A stretch of DNA of 8,033 nucleotides from positions 1 through 8,033 of the forward strand of contig JAJPHP010000024.1 of the NCBI GenBank assembly GCA_021325255.1, written 5' to 3'. Below the pieces are notes generated by a model. That model ran no database searches and was not told the origin of the DNA. It was given only the letters and a program-made list of their open reading frames with translations. The translations under genes and the position numbers were made by a program. How positions within the stretch are numbered: the first letter of the stretch is position 1; each line of letters begins with the position of its first letter. Below, piece after piece: positions 1 to 5,194 of the stretch. Source of the DNA: Nitrososphaerota archaeon (lineage in GTDB: Archaea; Thermoproteota; Nitrososphaeria; Nitrososphaerales; CADDZS01).

Positions 1-250
1 GCCACTTAACGATAGCAATGGTTTGTTAGGCTCCCAAAAGCATGTTTCTCGTGCTCAACAACCATGTATATTGGAGGAAAATTCTGCCATGAGTTCCTTA
101 AGTGGACAGTATCAGGTGCGAAATAGACTACACCTAATAGGTATGGCTGTGTCCTTACTCTTCGATGTCAAGTTTCGGCTAGTCAAATACATGATGCAAA
201 TAACGCAGAGCGAAAGACACCAGCAGGCTGTCCGAATTAAGGATGTAATC
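1..250. other. Non-coding left edge, no gene recognised
   Basis: All three minus-strand frames are interrupted by stops here, near positions 236, 179 and 112, with further stops closer to the edge, so no gene follows the DUF655 gene on its strand. One plus-strand frame is open from position 2 to 451. Its conceptual product resembles nothing I know, and it runs about 200 bases antisense into the DUF655 gene, so I read it as chance. In many archaea ksgA (16S rRNA dimethyladenosine transferase) follows the DUF655 gene; it is not here. Confidence 0.6.
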
Positions 251-820
251 TCAATGCTTTACGAAAATTGTAATTCTGGAGCCGCCCGAAAGTTCTTCAA
301 CGATTCGCTTTGCTATCAATCTTGCAGGATCCCTTACTCCAACCCTCTTTTCCAAATCTGGAAAACTCTCGAACTTCTTCCTGTCCCGCTGATTTACAAT
401 CTGTCTCATGAACGTCTTGCCTATACCGGGAATCAACTCAAGCGCGTGTAGTCTCGGAGTGATTGGCTGAAGTTCGTTAAAATAGGCTATGAATCTACTT
501 TCATTTTCTCTGACCAGTTTCTCTGCGACACTCTGCAATTCGTTCCTTGCTTCGTTTGTAAGTTCCTCATAATTCAATTTCCCGAGCACGCTAACGATCC
601 TGCTGCGGTTTTCCTTTCCTATTGGAATTCTTTCGCCCACGGTGAATTCGGAATCATTTGCAGCGAGAATTTCGAGCAGAGTCAGTCTCTCCTCTCCGAG
701 CGCCTGAATAAGAGGGCCCTCTCTTTCTTTTATAATCGCAGACTTGCCACGAGAAATGAAGTCTAGCACATAAGCAAATTCTTCATATTTCTTCGCTGGT
801 GCCGGTGGTGTCGAATACAA
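251..820 (-). CDS. DUF655 family protein (helix-hairpin-helix, predicted nucleic-acid binding)
   Basis: This 189-residue protein belongs to the archaeal DUF655 family, whose biochemical role is unknown. The family is usually encoded with rpl21e and rpoF, which suggests a role in RNA or ribosome biology. The N-terminal segment KKYEEFAYVLDFI (about 10-22) is the family signature. Residues 60-68 (TVGERIPIG) fit its small beta domain. A helix-hairpin-helix motif lies at 128-142 (ELIPGIGKTFMRQIV) and is a likely non-specific nucleic-acid contact. The length is normal for the family. The start is TTG at 818-820; no ATG lies between it and the upstream in-frame stop, and the family signature begins about ten residues in, so the start is plausible. 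It is the last gene of the minus-strand block but sits 354 bp from rpoF, so it may have its own promoter. Family assignment is firm; function is not. Confidence 0.9.
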   Translation of the reverse strand: MYSTPPAPAKKYEEFAYVLDFISRGKSAIIKEREGPLIQALGEERLTLLEILAANDSEFTVGERIPIGKENRSRIVSVLGKLNYEELTNEARNELQSVAEKLVRENESRFIAYFNELQPITPRLHALELIPGIGKTFMRQIVNQRDRKKFESFPDLEKRVGVRDPARLIAKRIVEELSGGSRITIFVKH

Positions 821-1174
821 TCTTTTCTCGTCGACTCTCTGAAAAAGAGTACGCGATCTATCAAATTATTTGATAATCGTCGTCGTTTAAGGTAACCTTT
901 TGGACTGGCTTGCTTTTTAGTTTACTTTTTCTCTTGGTCCCATCAAATTTCAAGAACTGATATTCTCTGCAACAAGAAAAGTATGAAGGTAAGGGGAAGA
1001 TGGAGCGTTTATTGTCGATCTACACCAAAAGCCAAGCGTAGAACGATTTATTCTTTCTCGATCAACAGTGCTCGACCCCTTGTGCAAAGTCGACTGAATT
1101 GGCTTAGGGTTCACGGGGAGTTGACTTCGAGGATCGCCTTGACGATTATGAATCCGGAGTGGTCGTGCGGCCTC
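821..1174. other. 354-bp intergenic gap between rpoF and the DUF655 gene
   Basis: No recognisable protein or tRNA is encoded here on either strand. Open frames that enter the gap from the right are antisense or alternative frames of rpoF. The only clear local symmetry is the 13-base element TCAAATTATTTGA at 861-873, two 6-base arms around one T, about 40 bases upstream of the DUF655 start. A weak A/T-rich box near 883-890 (minus strand) could belong to a DUF655 promoter, but it does not match the archaeal TATA box well. A gap this long between two genes that usually adjoin is unusual. Confidence 0.55.
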
Positions 1175-1531
1175 TCACTCACGAAGAGTTTTGAGAATCT
1201 TCTCAACTGTCGCGGTTGGTACAAGCTTTCGCCAGCCGGAAGTGAATACTCTGAGTTCCTCTTGAGATTTGGGCATGATGTTGATAATTTCAGTGGCTTC
1301 CTCAACAGTAAGCCCGCATTCGTCAATCAATGACTTCCTAAGCTTTTTTGCTTTGTCGGGTTCAGTCTTTGAGAATTTGGAAAGGTAGTCCATAGTTCTC
1401 TTTTGTATCTGGTCTGTTTGTTCGGGGTCTATTTTAGAAAGGATCTCCTTTGCCTCGGGCACTGTAATGATTTTTGCCTTCTTTGCGGGAGGTTGAAGCG
1501 ATGCTTGATGCTGCTGAGCTTGTTCAGTCAA
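1175..1531 (-). CDS. rpoF: DNA-directed RNA polymerase subunit F (Rpb4/RpoF)
   Basis: This is the archaeal homologue of eukaryotic Rpb4. With RpoE (Rpb7) it forms the RNA polymerase stalk, which helps open-complex formation and binds nascent RNA. The 118-residue length is typical. The Rpb4 helical core runs from about 22 to 117. It includes VPEAKEILSKI (24-34), the RTMDYLSKFSK helix (45-55), the LTVEEATEIINIMPKSQEEL segment (74-93), which carries the family's conserved 'IN(I/L)xP' turn, and a C-terminal helix ending KILKTLRE. The first 20 residues are Gln/Ala-rich and likely disordered. The chosen start is TTG at 1529-1531, 85 bp after rpl21e; that spacing fits co-transcription from the rpl21e promoter. 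The order rpl21e–rpoF–DUF655 is a widespread archaeal arrangement and supports the call. Confidence 0.93.
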   Translation of the reverse strand: MTEQAQQHQASLQPPAKKAKIITVPEAKEILSKIDPEQTDQIQKRTMDYLSKFSKTEPDKAKKLRKSLIDECGLTVEEATEIINIMPKSQEELRVFTSGWRKLVPTATVEKILKTLRE

Positions 1532-1616
1532 AGTCTTACCAAATCCCCTTTTTCTCTCTTGTCTCTCTTACAACGGGTGCCTAAAGAAAATGTCGTCAAG
1601 CTTCAATTGGCAAAGT

Positions 1617-1904
1617 CTAAGTTGAACTCAAGAGCGGACGCACATGTTCAAGACGGGCAATAACTTGCTTCGATTTTCCGCCTACGGGAACGGCAACCAC
1701 TACGCTTCTTCGCCTAATCTCTTCGACATTGCCTACGGTACCCTGAAATCTACGATGCGGCATCCCCTTGGTCTGCCTCGAATCGATATCAATCACAACG
1801 CGATCACCTATGTTGTACTCTCTCAGAAGTGCACCGAGAGGAGACCTCGGTTTCGATCGAAGCACTGCTCTAGTCTTTCTTCTATAACCACGCGATTTTG
1901 GCAT
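1617..1904 (-). CDS. rpl21e: Large-subunit ribosomal protein eL21 (L21e)
   Basis: This structural protein of the 50S subunit is shared by archaea and eukaryotes and absent from bacteria. The 95-residue length is normal for archaeal eL21. The N-terminus is strongly basic (KSRGYRRKTRAVLRSK), as expected for the rRNA-binding extension. It is followed by the SH3-like barrel: YNIGDRVVIDID (30-41), the family hallmark KGMPHRRFQGTVG (46-58) and the closing EHVRP near 86-90. The ATG at 1902-1904 is preceded by a TATA-like element about 60 bases upstream and a weak purine-rich tract. It is the first gene of the minus-strand block, and rpoF follows 85 bp downstream. Confidence 0.95.
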   Translation of the reverse strand: MPKSRGYRRKTRAVLRSKPRSPLGALLREYNIGDRVVIDIDSRQTKGMPHRRFQGTVGNVEEIRRRSVVVAVPVGGKSKQVIARLEHVRPLLSST

Positions 1905-1962
1905 TTTGAACTATGTCCTCTCTGCCTTCTCTTTCCCTTTTGCAGAAGTGTGGCTTTTTGTG

Positions 1963-1970
1963 CTTTAAAT
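1963..1970 (-). promoter_or_regulatory. Probable TATA box (A-box) for rpl21e
   Basis: On the minus strand this reads ATTTAAAG, inside an otherwise mixed sequence 59 bases upstream of the rpl21e ATG. Archaeal transcription usually starts about 25 bases downstream of this box. That would put the start near 1940 and give a leader of about 35 bases. The call is by pattern and spacing only. Confidence 0.5.
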
Positions 1971-2158
1971 GCTTCTATTCTCATCCGTCGCTTGCGCACG
2001 CTCGAAGACGCAGAGTTTCTGGCTCAAGTGACGCGTGTAGGGGAAAGAGAGAGACTAGATCTTTATGAGGTCCTAGCCTGTGATAAGAAATCCAATCGAC
2101 CTCCCCATCTGTGCTGAGAGTTCTTAGGAGGGTGAGGCGGAAAAGAATACAATGACTT

Positions 2159-2172
2159 TGTCAGATCTGACA
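2159..2172. repeat. Perfect 14-bp palindrome
   Basis: TGTCAGATCTGACA equals its own reverse complement over all 14 bases. It lies in non-coding DNA about 260 bases upstream of dph6 and 255 bases upstream of rpl21e on the opposite strand. The symmetry suits binding by a dimeric helix-turn-helix regulator, but nothing else here identifies one. It is rather far from either start for a classical operator. Confidence 0.5.
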
Positions 2173-2432
2173 TTTCATCCAGATATAGTCTTACCCACTT
2201 GGGACTTTTTGAACAAATGCCTTCTCTTGGTATTCTAGAATTGCGATAAGGGGGAGATGAGAACGATGATTTCTTTGGTCCTTCGACACTGTTTGATTTG
2301 CAGTGTACTGCGTCAAAAAACATTAAGTTATTTTGCATGGATGAGTCATGACACTGGAACGTGTGCAACTCCTCTGAGCAGAATGTCGGTCTGTGCATTT
2401 TGCTGGCCATAGATCCAGTTTGATGGATTTCA

Positions 2433-3155
2433 GTGAACAAGCAGGAAATGGATTTGTTTCAAAATAAGAGGGTTGCGGCGATTCTTTTCACTGGAGGAAA
2501 GGATAGCACTCGAACAATTGAGCTCCTCAGGAGATCAGGTTACAAAATTGCGTGCCTAGTAACCATGATATCTGAAAATCTGGAAAGCTATATGCTTCAC
2601 ACTTCTAACATTCGCGTAGTTGACTTTGCTGCTCAGGCTCTTGAGATCCCTTTGGTGACCGGCCACACGATGGGTCGAAAGGAGGAAGAACTCGACGACA
2701 TAAGGAATACTGTGAACACCGCAATGAATCAGTTTGGATTTGACACGTTAGGCTGTGGCGGTATTGCAAGCGAATATCAACGAAGTCGAGTCGAGAGCAT
2801 TGCCGACAAGCTGGGTCTCAAGACCGCCTGCCCCCTCTGGGGCGTTGAACAGTTTTCCTACATGCAAGAGATCGTAGCTCAAGGGTACAGATTCATACTC
2901 ACTTCTGTCTCGGCTGCTGGACTTGACAAGAGCTGGTTGGGTAGAGAGATCAGCTACAAGGATGCATTAGAGCTCTCAAAGCTGTCAGAAAAGTTTCATT
3001 TCAACCTTGCATTCGAGGGAGGCGAGGCGGAGACCCTTGTGCTTGATTGCCCTTTGTTTCTAAAACAAAGACTACAAATCTTTGACCAAGAGGTGGAATG
3101 GTTTGGAGATTATGGCAGGCTGAGAATAAAGAAGATCTCTCTCGCCGCAAAATAG
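2433..3155 (+). CDS. dph6: Dph6-type diphthine–ammonia ligase (PP-loop ATP pyrophosphatase, DUF71)
   Basis: Predicted to catalyse the last step of diphthamide synthesis: ATP-dependent amidation of diphthine on the histidine of translation elongation factor 2, in the cytoplasm. The 240 residues are usual for the single-domain archaeal form. The N-terminal PP-loop is FTGGKDST at 19-26, with Thr where FSGGKDS is usual; YMLHTSN follows at 53-59. A central block GCGGIASEYQRSRVESIADK (107-126), then the ACPLW at 132-136, matches the family's 'I-x-S-x-YQ-x-x-R-V-E ... PLW' motif. The C-terminal FEGGEAETLVLDCPLF (194-209) matches the 'GEGGE-x-ET-L-V-x-D-x-P-L-F' signature. The start could be GTG 2433 or ATG 2448 (residue 6); both precede the PP-loop, an in-frame stop lies at 2421-2423, and no strong ribosome-binding site decides. 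It is flanked by 528- and 512-bp gaps, so it is probably monocistronic. A related DUF71 activity cannot be excluded. Confidence 0.88.
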   Translation: MNKQEMDLFQNKRVAAILFTGGKDSTRTIELLRRSGYKIACLVTMISENLESYMLHTSNIRVVDFAAQALEIPLVTGHTMGRKEEELDDIRNTVNTAMNQFGFDTLGCGGIASEYQRSRVESIADKLGLKTACPLWGVEQFSYMQEIVAQGYRFILTSVSAAGLDKSWLGREISYKDALELSKLSEKFHFNLAFEGGEAETLVLDCPLFLKQRLQIFDQEVEWFGDYGRLRIKKISLAAK

Positions 3156-3165
3156 AAAGACGCGA

Positions 3166-3175
3166 TTTTTCATTT
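3166..3175 (+). terminator. Possible U-tract terminator after dph6
   Basis: Eleven bases after the dph6 stop the plus strand reads TTTTTCATTT. Archaeal RNA polymerase can terminate at short runs of T without a hairpin, so this is a candidate 3' end. The tract is short and the call rests on position alone. Confidence 0.25.
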
Positions 3176-3322
3176 CGGGAAACTATATCTCGTCTCCTAG
3201 GAGGGACATCTCTTGGATTGCTTGTACAACCAGATGGAGATCTCGCGAGACGTTTAGGAGGAAGAGAGTACCATCGAGAGCGTTATCTTCTGGGACGATA
3301 TATCACTGAGTACCAAAAAAGT

Positions 3323-3351
3323 TCAATGAAGAATTTGAAACTTTTCATTGA
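3323..3351. repeat. Inverted repeat / stem-loop (10-bp stem)
   Basis: TCAATGAAGA at 3323-3332 pairs with TTTTCATTGA at 3342-3351, giving nine Watson-Crick pairs and one G-U pair if transcribed from the plus strand. The loop is nine bases. A second, stronger hairpin starts 19 bases further on. Confidence 0.5.
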
Positions 3352-3369
3352 CAAAGCTACAAGAATTGT

Positions 3370-3394
3370 GCATCTTCAACGTAGTTGAAGATGC
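3370..3394. repeat. Perfect 11-bp stem-loop with 3-base loop
   Basis: GCATCTTCAAC at 3370-3380 is the exact reverse complement of GTTGAAGATGC at 3384-3394, around a GTA loop. It lies 215 bases after the dph6 stop and 274 bases before srp54. No T-run follows on either strand (A-rich on the plus strand), so it is not a classical intrinsic terminator. It could be an RNA processing or stability element, or part of a small RNA. Confidence 0.6.
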
Positions 3395-3626
3395 GATGAA
3401 AAAAATGCGCCTGTGTGAAAAAGATGCTCGGATTTTACTACTTAGACTCATTACATATGACTTACGTAGGATCGCCAACTAAGATTATATCCTCAAGAAA
3501 TGAATTGTAATGGTTGCTGGCGTATCTTGATATCAGACAATTCAAATTCGGTCAAAGACAGCCGAAGTACCCCGACCTGCATGTGATTTTCCTGTCTAGG
3601 CGGTACCTTACCTGATTCACAGATGG

Positions 3627-3633
3627 TTTAAAT
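3627..3633 (+). promoter_or_regulatory. Probable TATA box for srp54
   Basis: TTTAAAT lies 35 bases before the srp54 ATG. With the usual spacing of about 25 bases, transcription would start near 3653-3656. That leaves a leader of only about 12-15 bases, consistent with a short-leader or nearly leaderless archaeal mRNA. No clear ribosome-binding site precedes the ATG, which fits this reading. Confidence 0.5.
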
Positions 3634-3667
3634 CCGAGAAAAGGAAACAGCTGCACTAACAGGATTC

Positions 3668-4996
3668 ATGCTCGATAAGATCAAAGATGGGCTGCAGAGT
3701 GCGATAAACAGGCTCGTTGGTGCACCCACTGTCGACGAAAAGGAGATCAAGGAGTTCGTCCGAGACGTTCAGAGGACACTGCTTTACGGAGACGTCAACG
3801 TGAAGATTGTAATCGAAGTATGTCAGAGGATAGAAAAGAGAGCTCTTGAAGAAAAGCCCCCTCCTGGGTTGCCGAGGAAGGATCACATCGTAAAGATCCT
3901 TTACGAAGAATTTCAAAAGACATTAGGCGAGGAAGGGCGGCTGGATCTTCCGACTAACAGAATGAACACTCTGCTTATGATAGGGATCCAAGGGAGCGGA
4001 AAGACAACCACCGTGGGAAAGCTGTCGCGACTGCTTTCGAAGAGGGGATACAGAGTCGGCGTCGTTGCTGCCGACACCTTTAGGCCCGGTGCCATCACCC
4101 AGCTGAAAACACTTTGTTCGTCTATTTCGGTTCCCGTCTACGACGAAGGAGACGAGAAAGACTCATCCAAAGTTGCAAAAAGAGGGCTGGAGTACTTTGC
4201 GGAGCAAAGGAGCAACTTGGTGATAGTGGACACCGCGGGTCGGCACAAGGAGGAGCGAGGTCTTCTCGATGAGATGGTCCAAATATCGAAAGCGGTTTCT
4301 CCTGATATGGTATTCTTGGTAGTTGATGGGACAATAGGCCAGGCTGCATTTGCGCAGGCTGCCGCATTTCACAAAGCTGTTCCTGTAGGCGGCATAATTC
4401 TAACAAAAATGGATGGTGCAGCAAAGGGAGGCGGGGCCTTGGCAGCTGCGGCTGCGACAGGAGCACGGGTCTTCTACATGGGAACCGGAGAGCGGATTGA
4501 CGATTTGGAGCCCTTTAGTCCAACGCGGTTCGTCGGAAGATTGCTTGGAATGGGAGACCTTCAGGCACTTTTGGAGCGGGCTAAGGATCTCGAGTCTCTT
4601 GCCGATGAAAAGCAAGTAAAGCGAATGATGTCGGGAAAGCTTACCATGAATGATTTCCTGACGCAAATCGAATCTGTGAAGAAGATGGGGTCTCTCAGGA
4701 AGATACTCGAATCTCTCCCGGGATTCTCGCAACTTGACGTCAAAGAACAAAACATTGAGGAAATCGAAGGGAAGATGAAGTATTGGCGCGCGATGATTCA
4801 AGCAATGACAAAGGTCGAAAGAGAAGACCCTGATCTGCTGAACTCTCAAAGAGTAAAACGCATCGCTCGGGGAACCGGTGTTACCGAACGAGACGTGAAA
4901 GATTTGCTAGCTCGGTATAGGCAAGCAAAGACTGTCATGAAAGCGAGCAAGGGCAGAGAGTTCCGGGCTATGATGAAGCAGATGAACAAGCAATAG
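3668..4996 (+). CDS. srp54: Signal recognition particle GTPase SRP54
   Basis: SRP54 binds 7S RNA and the signal sequences of nascent chains, and delivers ribosomes to the membrane receptor FtsY. The 442 residues match the archaeal family. The N domain spans about 1-90, with the conserved [10 protein letters not shown] (36-45). The GTPase G domain shows the P-loop GIQGSGKTT (106-114), DTFRPGA (136-142), DTAGR (188-192), the guanine-specificity motif TKMD (246-249) and the closing loop GTGE (272-275). The C-terminal M domain follows from about 300. It carries the 7S RNA-binding helix-turn-helix around [17 protein letters not shown] (398-414) and Met-rich helices including [10 protein letters not shown] (430-439), which form the signal-binding groove. 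The ATG at 3668 fits the N domain and the upstream TATA box. It is followed by pus10 after 198 bp on the same strand. No key residue is missing. Confidence 0.97.
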   Translation: MLDKIKDGLQSAINRLVGAPTVDEKEIKEFVRDVQRTLLYGDVNVKIVIEVCQRIEKRALEEKPPPGLPRKDHIVKILYEEFQKTLGEEGRLDLPTNRMNTLLMIGIQGSGKTTTVGKLSRLLSKRGYRVGVVAADTFRPGAITQLKTLCSSISVPVYDEGDEKDSSKVAKRGLEYFAEQRSNLVIVDTAGRHKEERGLLDEMVQISKAVSPDMVFLVVDGTIGQAAFAQAAAFHKAVPVGGIILTKMDGAAKGGGALAAAAATGARVFYMGTGERIDDLEPFSPTRFVGRLLGMGDLQALLERAKDLESLADEKQVKRMMSGKLTMNDFLTQIESVKKMGSLRKILESLPGFSQLDVKEQNIEEIEGKMKYWRAMIQAMTKVEREDPDLLNSQRVKRIARGTGVTERDVKDLLARYRQAKTVMKASKGREFRAMMKQMNKQ

Positions 4997-5045
4997 CTCG
5001 AATATCTGAAAATAATCGATAGTCATTTCTTAGGCATTGTGCATG

Positions 5046-5101
5046 TGAGCTCCAATCAACTTACGATCTAACTCACAGGGAGTGACGAGAAATGGAGCTC
5101 A
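5046..5101. repeat. 9-bp inverted repeat in the srp54–pus10 gap
   Basis: TGAGCTCCA at 5046-5054 is the exact reverse complement of TGGAGCTCA at 5093-5101. The 38-base interior contains a small ACTC/GAGT hairpin. The arms include the palindrome GAGCTC, which makes chance matching more likely. The element sits about 50 bases after the srp54 stop and 93 bases before pus10, and could be a transcript-end structure or a spacer RNA. No T-run adjoins it. Confidence 0.4.
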
Positions 5102-5194
5102 ACTACCAATGTTCAAAGTCTGCTAGCTTTCGAGAGTTTCAACTTGATCTAATGAATTAACGCAGGCAGAGGAAAGGAGAAAAAGGTAACAGAC

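Larger units (their letters stand above)
1905..2432. other. 528-bp divergent intergenic region between rpl21e and dph6
   Basis: The region separates two diverging genes and should hold promoters for both. The rpl21e TATA box is visible at 1963-1970; no convincing one is seen for dph6. It also holds a perfect 14-bp palindrome (2159-2172), a purine-rich GGAGGGTGAGGCGG stretch at 2127-2140, and a short stem-loop with ACACTG at 2286-2291 and CAGTGT at 2301-2306. Longer open frames on either strand have no recognisable motifs. No tRNA T-loop/acceptor pattern was seen. Confidence 0.55.
3156..3667. other. 512-bp intergenic region between dph6 and srp54, rich in inverted repeats
   Basis: No recognisable protein or tRNA is present. 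A frame open from within dph6 to 3388 gives an Arg-rich product with no known motif. The stretch is dense in dyad symmetry. It has two 10-bp palindromes, CTCCTAGGAG at 3194-3203 and TCTCGCGAGA at 3241-3250. It also has TTGTACAA at 3222-3229, stem-loops at 3323-3351 and 3370-3394, and an 8-bp inverted repeat TGAATTGT/ACAATTCA at 3501-3508 and 3537-3544. The srp54 promoter occupies the right end. An unannotated structured RNA is possible but unproven. Confidence 0.55.

Noticed and set aside
23..451. Plus-strand open frame of 142 codons at the left edge
   Set aside because: It runs about 200 bases antisense to the well-supported DUF655 gene, starts at TTG, and its product shows no family motif.
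1644..2117. Plus-strand open frame of 157 codons
   Set aside because: Its first half is antisense to rpl21e; the rest gives a Cys/Phe/Arg-rich sequence without recognisable domains or a credible start.
2063..2440. Minus-strand open frame of 125 codons in the divergent intergenic region
   Set aside because: The composition (Ser, Pro, Met, His scattered) and lack of motifs look random, and it overlaps the dph6 start.
3098..3388. Plus-strand open frame of 96 codons after dph6
   Set aside because: It begins inside dph6 in another frame, has no ribosome-binding site, and gives an Arg-rich product with no known motif; its end coincides with a stem-loop. A decayed gene cannot be fully excluded.
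3370..3394. Intrinsic (rho-independent-like) terminator
   Set aside because: The hairpin is perfect, but no T-run follows it on either strand, and it lies over 200 bases after dph6.
3420..3560. tRNA gene suggested by a TTCAAATTC string
   Set aside because: No matching T-stem, acceptor stem or anticodon arm could be assembled around it.
3156..3667. SRP 7S RNA or RNase P RNA gene near srp54
   Set aside because: I looked for the conserved apical GGAAG/GCAGC-type elements of 7S RNA and the GAGGAAAGTC core of RNase P RNA and found neither.
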